Shown: positions 1 through 11,085, counted from the stretch's first letter. The stretch is 64,000 bases of DNA from Thalassia testudinum (GCA_037157565.1 JAZHRO010000013.1:31004501-31068500), one strand, 5' to 3'. Notes: generated by a model from the letters alone, not told the origin. Numbers and translations: made by a program.

Positions 1-841
1 TCGCACATGTTTTCGAGAATCTCCCTCACGGTGTCCTCATGTTGACCCATGATATTTCCTCCGCAGGTTGCATTGACGAAAAGACGGATATCCTCACGGA
101 GTCCCTGGTAAAAAGATTGGACCTGTTCCTATTTAGGAACTCCGTGATGGGGACACTTTCTCATAGATCCTGAAAACAATCCCATGCCTCATGGAGGGGT
201 TCCCCTGATTGCTGAGTGAAGTGAGTAATCTGATGGAGCAAGGCGTTGGTCCGACCAACGGGAAAGAACTTTTTCAAAAACTCGGATTAAAGTTCTTCCC
301 AAGTGTTGATCGGCCGGGTCTAAGTCTGATACCAATGGGCGGCCTTGTCCATAAGAGAAAAGGAGAACATCTTCATGAGAAGAATATCCCGATTTTGCAC
401 ATCTGACCCAAAAGTTTGGGCCAGATGCTTTAGTTGTTTGATATGCTGGAAGGGATCTTCGGAATTAAGCCCATGGAATTTAGGTATAGCATGAATCATG
501 TTGGGCTTCAATTCGGAATCAGGTCCTCCAGTCGGGATTCTGACTCGAGGCTCAATGGCCACCGCAGTAGGATTGTAGTGGTCCCGCATCATAGGACGCT
601 GCGGTGGGTGCACGAAGTTTTGGAAGAGGTCATTGAGTCGCTGGAGCTGATGCTCCAGATTGTTTTCTTCCTCAACTGGCTGAGCCATGATGGGGGAAGA
701 AGAAGAGCTTGGTTCTGAATCAGAAGAGAGAATAATGTGAGGGGGTTGCTGAACAAACACGGGCGTCGAGGCTTGGCCTTGACGAGAGTGAATTTCTAAA
801 GGAGGTCTTAAGGGTGGTCTTAAGGACCTCCTACCGTACAT
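1..841 (-). pseudogene. gag: E1 gag (capsid polyprotein), decayed, partial
   Basis: Gag packages element RNA into virus-like particles. From the start codon at 839-841 there is a low-complexity N-terminus rich in Pro, Ser and Glu, then the plant Retrotrans_gag core: 'LKPNMIHAIPKFHGL' (about residues 110-125), 'SEDPFQHIKQLKHL', and further on 'HEAWDCFQDL' and 'RKCPHHGVP'. The same motifs occur in E3 gag (14719-18422), so the identification is firm. The frame is broken by TAG at 320-322, by further in-frame stops and by an apparent one-base deletion just before RKCPHHG. One stop falls where relatives have Trp (PK*EQ for PKWEQ). Not functional. Confidence 0.85.
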
Positions 842-872
842 GCACTGCTGGAAGAGATGAGTTCAGAAGGTG

Positions 873-1117
873 CTGGACCCAATCAAGACACCCAAAAATA
901 TGTTGGGTGACTATAGAGGTGCGGGGCAGATGGACCCCTTGATCAGAAAGATCGTCCACCTGAGAATTACCTGGGCAGCCAGAGAGGGTGAGTCCCGCAA
1001 AGACCCCTACACGGTAGAGCGTTCCCACGGGTTACAGGATTTCCCCCACCCAACATCTCTTGTCACTGCGGTTCCAGGTAGACCAGAATGGGGATCTTGA
1101 CCTCTTAAGTCTACCAA
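873..1117 (-). promoter_or_regulatory. Leader block shared by E1 and the LARD
   Basis: On the minus strand this leader contains GGGGTCTTTGC, GGTAATTCTCAGGTGGACG and TTTTTGGGTG in the same order and spacing as 41760-42000 of the LARD. Long stretches are identical although neither block codes for protein. In retroelements such a conserved segment between the primer site and gag commonly carries the RNA packaging or dimerisation signal. That role is an inference here. Confidence 0.6.
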
Positions 1118-1254
1118 TTTTAATTTAAGATCAGGATGCTTAAGGTTTCACTTGAACTCTTAGGTGTTTTTGTGAACAAAGTGGCCTAATTTGAAGGTTG
1201 GTTGACCCTAGGGGTCAACTTCACCCAGTGGTTCCCTTGAGAATTTAGGCCTTG

Positions 1255-1275
1255 TTTTTTTTTTTTTTTTTTTTT
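1255..1275. repeat. Poly-T run (21 bases)
   Basis: Twenty-one consecutive T on the plus strand within the E1 leader. It is poly-A in the sense of the element. Confidence 0.9.
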
Positions 1276-1744
1276 CAGGGTTCAAGTGTTTAGAGAGAGC
1301 CAATTGTTTAGGATTTTCCTTATTAATTATTTTCAATCAATGGCTTGGGCACACCTCTTTTGGATTTCCTCAATTCTTGATTAAGGGGTGTGTCTCTGAA
1401 ATCCTAATGTTTGACCTTATGTTGGCTCTACTTGGTCCATTTAACTCTTTGTTTGGGTAATTAGGGCTCAGGCAAGGATGTGTTAGCCCCTAATCACCTT
1501 TAAAACTGTGTGCAGGAATAATAGTTTCTGAGAATATGCAGCTATTACTATGTATAAAAGACAGGTTATGCCTATTTCTTTTCTTTTTCTTTAAAATTTT
1601 AGGGTTTAATAGTAAGTTACCTGTCCTTGAAGTGGCTGTGGTGCAGCTGCATCTTTTTGTTTCTTTCTGTACCTGCACAAAAGAGAGGAGAGATTATTAG
1701 AAACTTACAAATAGAAATTTTATTACTTCTAGAATAGCCGTTGC

Positions 1745-1762
1745 TCCCCGGCAACGGCGCCA
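1745..1762 (-). promoter_or_regulatory. E1 primer-binding site (tRNA-Asp)
   Basis: Minus strand reads TGGCGCCGTTGCCGGGGA, complementary to the 3' end of plant tRNA-Asp(GTC) apart from the last base or so. It lies seven bases inside the LTR edge at 1770, the expected place for priming minus-strand DNA synthesis, and fixes the element orientation. Confidence 0.9.
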
Positions 1763-1769
1763 AGAATAA

Positions 1770-4381
1770 TGGCGGTATGACTAGGTTTTGTTGTTTTGTT
1801 ATAGAAATAGCGTTGTAGTACAGATAGTCATTGCCACTATTACAATTTTTACTCGAAAATAAAAGATCTCCCGAGGTCGAACTCAGGGAGCAAACTGTAT
1901 TCTAGAGATACAAAGTTTCTATTACAAAAATAAAGAGAGAGAGAGAAATTTGTCTTGTTGGCTTCTTCTTCTTTTCTCTTCTCTTTGATTCTTCAGTTTT
2001 CTTCCTTCTTCTTGTTCTTCCTCTATTCTTCTTTTTCTTGCTTTCTTCTTTCTTTTTCTTCAGAGCTTCTTCTTCTTTTTCTTCTTCCTTGCGGTCCTGT
2101 TCTTCTTTTCTTCTCCTTCTTCTTCGTCCTCGGAGCATCGTCTGATTTTTCAATCAGACGACTTAAGTAACCCGCTGCTACAGTGCGTCCTCCTTCCTTC
2201 TTTCTTCTTTTCTCTTGTGCCTACACACTCACAGTTTGGTCAAGGGAAAAAACCTACTCTACCCTCCCCCGCGTCTCTCTCTCTCAGAATTCACTCGTAG
2301 GATAGCTCTCCCAGAGCTGTCAGGTAGTCGGGTACGGGTCACGCTCGGGTCCAGGCCCACCGGTGTGCAGTGGTGGGCGAGGAGTGCAGGTCGAGTAAAC
2401 GGGTTGGGCCAGGTCCGCATGGGGTGGTTGCGGACGAGGCCGAGTCGAGTGGGTGAGAGGGACCTCACCCCGTGGTCAGGAGGCAAAGAGGCTAAGGCAC
2501 TTTTTGCCTTTATGCGAGTGCGCGGCTTTGAAATCCCACGATGTGGGACTAACTTCTGCTGCCTTCGCGCGTGCCCGTAGGACGACTCCACCTCGCCCTC
2601 TAATCAGCTGCAGTCGATGTCTGGGCCAACTGAAGAGGCAGAAGCCTTCGCGGACTTCGCCCCAACCTGCAGCACCTGGGAATCTGGGGCTGCAGGGCCT
2701 GGAGCTTGCCTCGAAGCTGCTTCAGTCGTCGCTAATGGCGGCTGGAGCAGCGAACCTGTTAGACAGGAATACGGCCCTTCGGCCTAATCAAACAATCGGG
2801 GGACCTTCGCCGTGGCAAGGCGAAGGTGGTGTGGGGTGTGGCAGGTCCTGGGATGGCGTCTGGTGGCGGGGCTAGGTCGGACTGTGGCCGCGAGAATGAG
2901 TTTGTTCGGTGGAGTATGGTGGGGGTGTGGAGTGGTAATGGGTGAGCGGAGGTTGATCAGGGTGAGGAGGCGGAGGTTCTGTGAGGGTCGGCGAGGCGTA
3001 TGGGGCTGCGGAGCGATGGGAACGTCTCGCTGGAGGGTGGCCGGAGATGGAGAAGGTGAGGGTGATTAAGCGCGGTCGAAGGGCGGTTGAGCAAATTAAA
3101 ATAGGGAAAAGAAAGAGAGGAGGAAAGGGAAGAACTGTACCTACTTGGAGGGACGCGGGGGGCCGGAGCAGGGCGACAGTCGTATCGACTATCGTCGGAG
3201 AAGAAGGTGCCCAGAGAGAGAGGGCGGCGGCGAGGAGAGAGAGGGAGAGCACGCGCTGGGTACGGCGCGACGTGGGAAGAGCAGGTGAAGGCAGCTCTGC
3301 TGCTGGTAGTGCGGCAGAGTGACGAGGAGGAGGAGGAGGAAGAACCGCCGGAGCAGGGGGGCTTCTGTCGGAGTGGGAAGAGAGGAAAAGGGGGGGGGGG
3401 TTTCTCCGTCAGATCCGAGCTGGAGAGTGCGGCAGAGCGTCGAGGGCTTTTATAGAGTCGAAACCAGAGAGGAGGGCGGAGGGAGACGACGTGCCTCCCT
3501 CGCCGGAGGATGCTGGAAATGGAGACCCATACCTTCCGCGCGTTCGCACGGGAGGTATGGTGGTTGCAGAGACCATGGAGGTGTCCCTGCGACGGCAGAG
3601 GTCGCAGGGAACCCCCGGTTGACTTGGCAGAGGGTCCCCCTTACCCTGCGCGGCGCCATGCTCTCCGCAAAGTCGCCGGAGGATGGCGCTGCTCAGGGTT
3701 TTGCAGGGAGGACCCAAATGCAAAGAACGAAGAAGAGTTCGGATCCAAAATGCGAGGGTTTCAAAAGTTGAGGGTCAAAAAGTAATGGATGAGGACCAAA
3801 ATGCAAAGTTGGTCAAGAAAGTCTCTTCTTAGGCTCAAGTTTTTATGCATGACTAAATGGGGCCTAAGGATTCTAATGGTGAATTTTATTTCTAGATCAG
3901 ACCTTGTTTGACAGGTCAATTTACGTAAAAACCCAAATTAAGTCATTAATTGCGCATGGTTCTCAATGTAGGTCAAAATGGGTTCCTAAGGTCAAATTGA
4001 AGGTTCTAAACCCTAGAGATTATTTTTCTACGAATTGTAGAGGGTTTAGTCAATTTTTTATTTACCTCGAACCTCGTGAATTGAAGTGGATTTATTTTAG
4101 GGTTACAGATTGTCATTTAATTCCTTGGAGTTGCTGTAGCTCTTATCAGATCAAATCATCCCACTTCCCTTCTTATTAGGTTTGTTTGACCTGTGTTTGG
4201 ACCTTGAATTACCCTGCTTGCAGATTGTGCTGGTAAAATTACATTTTTACCCCTTATGACTTATTTTCTTCTTAAACTAAGAATTCTCTGAGTTAAGCCT
4301 TTCCTTTAGTTATGTAGGAGCTTTTATCCTTTGTATTAGGTCAAAATGAGCTAGTTATGTCTCATGACGAGGTTCTCATCA
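1770..4381 (-). repeat. E1 5' LTR (family A)
   Basis: About 2.6 kb. On the minus strand it starts TGATGAG-AAC-CTCGTCA at 4381 and ends ...CCGCCA at 1770 next to the primer site. It shares with other family-A LTRs the U3 text around 4340 (AGCTAGTTATG), the box TCTGGGAGAGC near 2310, a purine-rich tract in the sense strand (1930-2130) and the U5 box GAGTTCGACCTCGGGAGA (about 1872-1889). Open frames within it, including polypyrimidine ones, are not genes. Confidence 0.85.
3448..3560 (-). promoter_or_regulatory. E1 LTR core promoter: TATA box plus upstream hairpin
   Basis: TATAAAA on the minus strand (plus 3448-3454). Upstream in the LTR sense, at 3527-3560, is an inverted repeat with 15-base arms, 13 of 15 paired, around the loop GAAC (minus strand). 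Both mismatches sit inside an otherwise continuous stem. The gap from TATA box to hairpin is about 73 bases, as in the other family-A LTRs. Confidence 0.7.
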
Positions 4382-4796
4382 GTATGGAGTAAACAATCTT
4401 TCTCCCGAAGCAGTCTACAAGGGCATGGTATGTGGCTAACCAGTCCATCCCCAAGATCACACCAAAATCCTCCATCGGGATCATGATCAAGTCTATCGGA
4501 AGACTGTGTCCCCCTATCGTGACCTCACAGTCAGTGAAAACCTCCTCAGCAACAAACACCTGTGCACCTGGTCCTCTAATCAAGAAGGGCTCCTCTAAAA
4601 GTACACTGCTCAACCCTATGCTGACAGCAAAATCTGCAGAGAAAAACGAATGTGTGGCACCAGAATCAAAAAGCGTGTAAACGAGCCTGCCGGAAACAGT
4701 AACCATACCTGCCACTACAGAGCTTGAAGCTCTAGCATCTCCGTGAATCAGGTCCTTAACATGCCCCTCAGCCTTCGGTATAGAAGAAGCAGCCAT
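4382..4796 (-). pseudogene. pol: Retropepsin (protease) part of chromovirus pol, truncated
   Basis: Aspartic protease that would cut the Gag-Pol polyprotein. The active site LFDSGATHSF is at about residues 42-51 from the Met at 4796, followed by the flap and the motif VILGMDWLATYHALVDC, which is typical of plant Tekay/Del-type chromoviruses. The catalytic Asp-Ser-Gly triad is intact. The frame runs directly into the LTR tip of E1 after KIVYSIL, so reverse transcriptase and integrase are missing here. Confidence 0.85.
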
Positions 4797-4799
4797 GCT

Positions 4800-6060
4800 C
4801 TGGGTCGGGCGAGAGGCAGTGGGTCGATACCCTCCTCACAACTGCTATCCTCCTCCTCGGGCCTGGTAACCATGGTCGCCAAATCGGCCTCCAGTGCTCA
4901 GTGCTGGGAGCGTCGGCTGCTCTCCAGTCCCAGATGGACAATTCCTCTATATGTGGCCCGGCTGGCCACACTGATAGCAGAGGGGTATGCGACCTCCTCC
5001 CTCTGTCTGCTGTCCCTGCTGGTGACTAGGTAGGGGTCTGCTACAGTCAGCTGGTCCCTGTCGGGGACCCCCAAAGGTCCCTGGTGGACCCACAGAACGG
5101 GACAACTCCCCTGCTGGTACCTGGTGCCTCCTCTCCCAACGGCCCTGTGAGTGCTCCTGCAGGTAGGTCCTCTTCTGACCTCCTCCATCAATGTCTCGCA
5201 CGGACAGGTTGGTCTCGTCGTAGGTCATGGCATCCTCAACTACACAGGAGAAGGTAGGCAGCTTTAGGGGCTTTACATACCCCTGAATGGCAGTTCGGAG
5301 ACCCTCAGTGAATCTCCACAGGTGCTTCTCCTTGGTAGAGGCAGCTGTCAGGGCGAAGCGTGACAGCTCCAGGAAACGCGTACGGTACGCGCTAACCGTC
5401 ATTGCCCCCTAGAGGAGAGTGTGGAACTCCAGCCTCCTCTGATCCTGCCAAGTCTGTGGGAAGTACTGCTAACAGAAGAGCGCCATAAACCTGTCCTACG
5501 TCAGCTCTCCCTCCTGTCCTCTGACCGTCCTCCACCACCTGTGAGTTGCACTCTCTAGCTGATACGTGGCGAAGGCCACACGACACTCTGCGGGAGGACA
5601 GAGGGTGTCAAAGATCTTCTCCATCTGTTCTAGCCAATCCTATGCCTTAGATGGGTTCTCCTCCCCCTTGAAAGAAGGGGGCTTCAGCTTCCTGAACTGG
5701 TTGAAGACCTCGTGGTGCAGTCGCAATGGGGAAATGGGTGCACCTCCAGGCAAGGAGGACTCATGCCCCGAAGTGTATGAAGGAAGTGGGGGTGGTGGAG
5801 GATCACCCTCTCCCCCTCCAGCTCGTCCAGCACCGTGGAGGCTCGCCTACCCCACGAAGGACTCCCCCTCTACATCCCCAAGAAGAGGAGGCTGAGGAGG
5901 AGGCTGATGGAGCTCTTCCCTGATGAGATCCCAGATCAGTTGGGCGAGGTCCGAGGCCTGAAAGCCGGAAGGAGAGGTGGAGTGGCTCCGTCCTCGGCCA
6001 ACAATTGCCCTCCCCTGTGACCACGCCCTCAGCCATGACCACGTCTGCGGTTCGCTTCAA
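4800..6060 (-). pseudogene. gag: Chromovirus gag with CCHC zinc knuckle, decayed
   Basis: Minus-strand gag. Recognisable parts are 'FRKLKPPSFKGEENP' and 'DWLEQMEKIFDTL' near 5620-5710, 'ATYQLESATHRWW' near 5550, 'MTVSAYRTRFLELSRFAL' near 5350-5400, and a C-terminal zinc knuckle CYQCGQPGHI.RNC near 4933-4974 (CX2CX4HX4C, with a stop codon between I and R). At least four in-frame TAG stops break it. The N-terminal limit is uncertain; it probably lies near 6060. Confidence 0.75.
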
Positions 6061-6249
6061 GAGCTCCCTGGCGAGGCATCTCTCGCATAGAGATCGAAAA
6101 GAAACGGGATTGTCGGTGACTGTTTGATTACAGAGGAGACGTAAGACTCGTAAATGACACTCATGATAAACGTTGTAATGGCTATCCTAGTTACATGCAC
6201 AAGTGTGATTATTTCCGAACTATTTGGCTCATTTCTTAGGACGACCCTA

Positions 6250-6260
6250 CTCTGATACCA
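6250..6260 (-). promoter_or_regulatory. Chromovirus primer-binding site (tRNA initiator Met)
   Basis: Minus strand TGGTATCAGAG, the usual primer site of chromoviruses and Copia elements, three bases inside the LTR edge (LTR ends ...GTCATGACA). Confidence 0.85.
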
Positions 6261-6263
6261 TCT

Positions 6264-8303
6264 TGTCATGACTCAAACCTAGATCCCTACAGGACCCGAG
6301 ATTGGCTCACCTTGACTAACCCCAAGACCCAATCGTCCAACGAGAAATAACCAAATAACATGCATCAATCCATAACCACACAAGTGCAGTAGCTAAGCAG
6401 AAAGAAATTGGCAACAAAAGGAGAAATAGAACAGTAATACTAGAATATTACATGCCTTCAAGACAGGAATACAACCATCACAACAAACTAGTACAGATAG
6501 AGAACATAACGGAAATGTACTGAAAAATATAACTACAGGAGCTCACTACAACTAGCAGTAGAAACTATAACTGGGCTCGACTAAGCCCAGCATCCTCAGC
6601 AACCGGTGGCTTGGGTTGCTCAAATCCCTGACCTGTACAAAGTTATATATATATCTAAGAGTCAACTAACGCTGAGTAGAGTGGTGGCTAAAACATAAAA
6701 TGCATTTAACAAGTAGCTTAACATTTTATTTTCCGATCCAAATTATCTTATAAGGGTTTTCTTGTGTAGAGATCTAATCAGGGTCCATCACATTACTTAA
6801 TCTTCTTGTTCCCAAAAGGAAAAATTTTTCTTGTAGTTTTCCCGTGATGTAGGATGCACACGTGGCACTCTCCTGACCGGGAGAGTCCCTTTGTGGTACG
6901 GTTGTGACGTAGCGATGACTATGGTACACGTGATAAGCGCACGGGTAGCTACCTCACACTGGCACGTGATCAATCATTTTCACTAGCGGGTACGCCTCAA
7001 CATACAACGTGGAATAGTATAGGGCCTCACCCTCTCAGAACAGAACAGGGGTCTCCCCCCTCCTCAACCTGCGTACCCTTGTCCGACTATCCCGGTTTAC
7101 CCAACGGGCTAACAAGAGTTGGTGTAGGGTGGCCATGCCTAACCTGGGCCCCCTAGGGTAGCTAGCTCCCCCTATCCATAATGTAGTTCATTTCGGGTAG
7201 CACAAGCAGCTTATGATTTATTTAATCATCCATCTCTCTACACATGAATCTTTTCTATCCCTAGTGTTCATGTCATAACCTAGGGTTCAATCAAATAGAT
7301 ATATATGTTTATTTCTTCCTAGGGTTCATCTCACATCCTAGGTTTAACTAATTTCATGCATTTTATTAATCTTGGAGATTTATAGTCAGAGCCACTTTAC
7401 TAAGATAACCGGGTGGAATGGAGGCTCGTACAGCAGCTCCCAACGACTCTGTAGGTTCCATACACCAGACGAACTGGAGACCTAAGACGTAGATGGACAA
7501 GTCAAAAGGATTCCAAAAGATATAGATAAGCTACCATTATGTGAAGAAATTTGTACGAAAAACAACGATGTTTCTTTTACAGAAAATCGACATCGTTTGG
7601 GCTTTGAACGGGTCTAAAACACGAGGTCTGACAGAAATCAGACGTCTGGGAAAGGGGGCCAGACGTCTTAAATGACTCGCAGGCATACCTCTCTCGGGGC
7701 GCCTCTATCGGATGTCTGGAATGCAGTGCCGACATCCGGGGGTTCCGTTAGACGTCTGGAGATGCTCCTAGACGTCTGAAACTGCCTCGGTCCTCGCTCT
7801 GTCACGCCTCCCAACCTCTGACACTTGTGTACGCATTGTTAGGACTCGGCAGAGAAAAAGTATACGGAAAATAGATCTCTACCAGATGTCTCATTCTACC
7901 TTTGGACATCCGGTAAGACGTCTCGATGTCGATCCGGACGTCTGATTCCACGGAATCGCTCTGGCTTTCCCTGTCGCAAACGCTGTAGAAGAGCAGCATA
8001 GCGCCCTTACACTCAGACCCGCTCTCTGCTCTCCGCTTGCTCTCTCTGGCTCCCTACTCTCTCTCTTGCTCAGCTGTAATGGTGTGAGACGAAGAGGAGG
8101 AGGAGGGGATTTATAAGGGAGAGGAGGTGAGGGGAAAAGCGTGGCATGGTAGGGAGTGGCGCAGGTTGCGGGTGAGGCCGTTGCAAGGTGAGGCGTGAGG
8201 CGTAGGCGAGGGAGTGGCGTGCGCACGGTACACACCGAAAAGTTAAAGCATTTTCAGACGTCTGTCTCTCTCTCCAGACATCTGGACGGACATCCGGTGA
8301 ACA
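6264..8303 (-). repeat. Chromovirus 5' LTR (family C, copy 1)
   Basis: About 2.0 kb, minus strand TGTTCACCGG...GTCATGACA. It contains a TATA-like CTTATAAATCC near 8113 and many copies of (C)AGACGTCT between 7640 and 8290. The segment 7380-7800 is homologous to 29560-29650 plus 33676-34030 (family-C copy 2). No open frame is convincing. Confidence 0.7.
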
Positions 8304-8644
8304 TCCCAGGTATTGAGGAGGCAATGGAATATGGTATTGGAGGTGATGGGTCGTTTCAGCCTGGCTATACCCGAGGAATATGAGGTATAGGCAATGGAAT
8401 CAAGTCTTGGGTATTGAGGAGAGTTCTCCCAACCTGAAGAAGTTGATGTAAGGGAAGGGTTGGGATAGGGAGAAAAGGAGGAATAGTGTGAGGCAAAGGA
8501 GTATGGGTTCATGGTTTCCTCCTCAATCAGTTCTTCCTCATGGCAATTGGATATTGGAGTGTATTCAAAAAAATTGGGTCTTCTCTTTAGTTTACTCTCT
8601 AAAGGTAGTACCAAATTAAGGTTCAGAGACCTTTTAGCATCCAT
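8304..8644 (-). pseudogene. E2 N-terminal gag-like frame, truncated by chromovirus
   Basis: About 113 codons open from ATG at 8642-8644, beginning MDAKRSLNLNLVLPLES, then an acidic patch (EEELIEEE) and a Ser/Tyr/Pro-rich stretch. It holds the position of gag N-termini in E1 and E3 but does not reach the conserved gag core, so assignment rests on position. The frame runs into the chromovirus LTR. Confidence 0.45.
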
Positions 8645-10071
8645 GTACCAGAAGAAAGTAAATAGATGAGAGAGAGAAGACAGATGAGAGAATACCTCAC
8701 CCTTTCAATACAAGCAATCAAACTAGTCCTTAGAGTGCCAACCCTAATTAGATTTGATCCTGGCTCCCCAAAACACGATTGGGTTAGATCCACCCTTGAA
8801 TTACTTGGCTGGCCAGAAGGGTAGGACCCTTTAGGACACCCCGCATGGCGAGACACCACTAAAGGTTAACGCGGTTACCACACCGACTTTTCTTGTCACT
8901 AGTGGGTCCAAGTAGACAAGGCCTTGACCTTAGCCCAATCTAGTTTCAAGTCCCAAGTCTATTAGTCCTGCCTAGGGCACGTCTACTCAATTTTAGTTTT
9001 GGGTTTGATGTGCTTTTGGAATATTATGGGCGTTAAGGGGGTGTTTTCCCTTAAAGTTGATTTCAGAGATGTGAAGTGTGCAGGCAAAGGGTTCACAAGC
9101 AAATTTTTAAGATTGAAATGCTTGTGTTAGTGTGTTTTAGGGTTCACTTGATTAGATAATTTCAATCAAGGTTCTGATGAGGCACACAAAAGTTTTGCAA
9201 ATCCCAATTTATTTGATAGATTTCCTTTAAGTATGGAAATGCAGGTGTGTTCTATCCTTAGAGTGAAACCATATGCACAGATATTTCTAAATGATTCTAT
9301 TAAGTTCAAAATGATGAGTGGTACGATCCAAGAAATGTAATCAATTGGTCTTCTTGCACCACTAACTAGTCACTCATAAAATATTTTTTTTAAGAATTTT
9401 AATGTACGTTTTCTATCTTTTTCAGATTTAAACTGTACTGAGGGTTTTGCAGTCTATTTTAACCCCCTATTCGTGATCAGATAATTTATGCAATCAAACG
9501 AGCAAAAAATATATTTCTCATATTTTATAAAATTCTTGACTTTCTAAAAAGTTCAGTGCAACAAATTTCACTTCAATCGAAGTTATATAAAAATTCCTAT
9601 GATATTTTTAACTCCGAAAAATCAGAAACAAATTCTGTATTGATAACAGATAAGTGCGCGAATTTTTAAAATTTTTTTATAACTATGATTGCCGAAAAAT
9701 TCGGATATGTTGTTCTTAACTTTGAAAGCTACATCCAGTAAAAATTTGAGATTTTTTCGACGTACGGATCCTCTGGAATTGAATTTTTAAGATAAAGTTT
9801 TATTTCACTCCGATATCAAGAGAAATATTTTTTTTCTTTTTTTTTCATTTTTAATAAGAAAACAAATTCTAACTAATTCTAGGGTTCAAGAAAAATCTAA
9901 ATCTAACTAATCTAAACTATGGGTACTTACCTGAGGTTCGAACCTGCACTTTCTCCATTGCCGTGTTTAGTTCAGATTTTTTCGTTTCCTGTACACACGA
10001 AATCAACGAAAAATGTAGCGAGTTAGAAATCTCAAATACGCACCGAAAAGCTTCAAAAATTTTCGTTGCCT
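8304..10071 (-). mobile_element. E2: Athila/Tat-like element, leader and gag start
   Basis: Internal region of a third minus-strand element. It has a degenerate tRNA-Asp primer site at its right end, an AT-rich leader of about 1.4 kb (9100-9900 has many T/A runs) and a short open frame at 8304-8644. It is cut by the chromovirus LTR at 8303, and the rest is not in the window. Confidence 0.65.
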
Positions 10072-10088
10072 TCCCGGCAGCGATGCTA
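10072..10088 (-). promoter_or_regulatory. E2 primer-binding site, degenerate tRNA-Asp type
   Basis: Minus strand TAGCATCGCTGCCGGGA, a mutated form of TGGCGCCGTTGCCGGGA, three bases inside the LTR edge ...CGTGCCGAACA. Confidence 0.65.
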
Positions 10089-10387
10089 ACTTGTTCGGCA
10101 CGTAATTCGCATTTTAAAAGTTGTTTAGTCATAATCTAGCACGAAAACACGACGACAAATAATATTTATAAAACTGGTGAATACCGGGTCATTCTCAGGG
10201 AGGTAATCTCGATTTTTAATGGAAATTTTTCAATGAAACTAGTTCTAACAAGATATTTATATATGTATATATGTATAGAGACGCATCAAATATTCATAAG
10301 ATCAGATTTCATTGGATTGATAAAGAGTTTTTCATAATAGAAATTGGTATGCAAAAAGTAAATATAGATAGAGAGAAAGAGGGAGAG

Positions 10388-10406
10388 GGAGAGAGAGAGA
10401 GAGAGA
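10388..10406. repeat. (GA)n microsatellite
   Basis: GA dinucleotide run within the E2 LTR, in a longer purine-rich stretch. Confidence 0.85.
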
Positions 10407-10607
10407 TAGAAGAAAGTGGCAGAGAAACGACGCTGCTTGCGGGATGCTTGTGCGAGATGCGGCAGCACCTCAGATCCAGAGCGCCGAGACGAAGTTGGAG
10501 CGGAGTTACAGAGGGACGGAGAGTTGCAGAGAAGACAGAATATGTCTAGAGTTGATGGAAGAGTGAGGTTCTAAGTAGATCCTTCAACTGGGGGGCCTTA
10601 GGCCTTC

Positions 10608-10712
10608 TTTTATAGCTTTTGTGAAGGGCAAAAGGGTATTTCAGCCCTTAATCTTATGCAACAACCCCTTGGCTAATCAGATCCGTTGATTAGGAGATCA
10701 ACGACTCTGATT
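10608..10712 (-). promoter_or_regulatory. E2 LTR core promoter: TATA box plus upstream hairpin
   Basis: TATAAAA on the minus strand (10608-10614). At 10675-10712 there is an inverted repeat with 16-base arms AATCAGATCCGTTGAT and ATCAACGACTCTGATT (plus strand), 14 of 16 paired, six-base loop TAGGAG. Spacing to the TATA box is about 60 bases. The arms are unrelated to those of family A. Confidence 0.65.
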
Positions 10713-11085
10713 TGGCCTAAAAATAACCTTCAAAAGGCCTTCTACGCTTGGATTCGTTCTGGTGGCAACATGTGGCATGCTGTGTGCCCTCAGATCCTCA
10801 TCGCACGGCTCCGGCTCGCCCATGCCTTCACGTTTTCGCCTTCACCGTATGCCTTCAAATCCCACCTCATCGTCAACCGTCCAATCTTGCAATCGGATGG
10901 CTTAATCGTGCACTCATTGCGCCTTTCAAATCCTACGCGCGCTTCTCGCACATTCCTGATTTTGCAAAAACCCACGTGATCGCGCGTCTGCCCACGATGC
11001 ACTCTGATCGCGCCACATGGATGCACCTTAGCCCTCCAATCATGCAATCGCGCCTGCCCACCGACGACGCATCAATTTTTCACAG

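Larger units (their letters stand above)
1..1769 (-). mobile_element. E1: Athila/Tat-like Ty3 element, leader and gag part
   Basis: Internal part of a minus-strand Ty3/gypsy element that continues past the left window edge. Reading leftwards from its 5' LTR (1770-4381) it holds a tRNA-Asp primer site, about 0.9 kb of untranslated leader and the start of gag. The leader includes a 21-base poly-T run on the plus strand (1255-1275). The 240 bases just before gag match the leader of the complete LARD at 38158-48522 in opposite orientation, and both have family-A LTRs. E1 is therefore the visible relative of that LARD. The TGATGAG... LTR start lies at 4381; the five bases beyond it (4382-4386, GTATG) should be the target duplication, whose partner is outside the window. 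Confidence 0.8.
4382..8303 (-). mobile_element. Chromovirus-type Ty3 element (C1), interrupted
   Basis: Minus-strand element in which LTR, initiator-Met primer site, gag with zinc knuckle and retropepsin are visible in order from right to left. The protease frame is cut at 4381/4382 by insertion of E1; the remaining pol would lie beyond E1 outside the window. The LTR inserted in E2 at 8303/8304, where the flanking five bases TCCCA (8304-8308) would be the target duplication. Confidence 0.75.

Noticed and set aside
1902..2153. Lys/Glu/Arg-rich frames in GAAGAAG tracts
   Set aside because: Sense translation of LTR purine tracts; similar frames appear at every such tract with no conserved protein.
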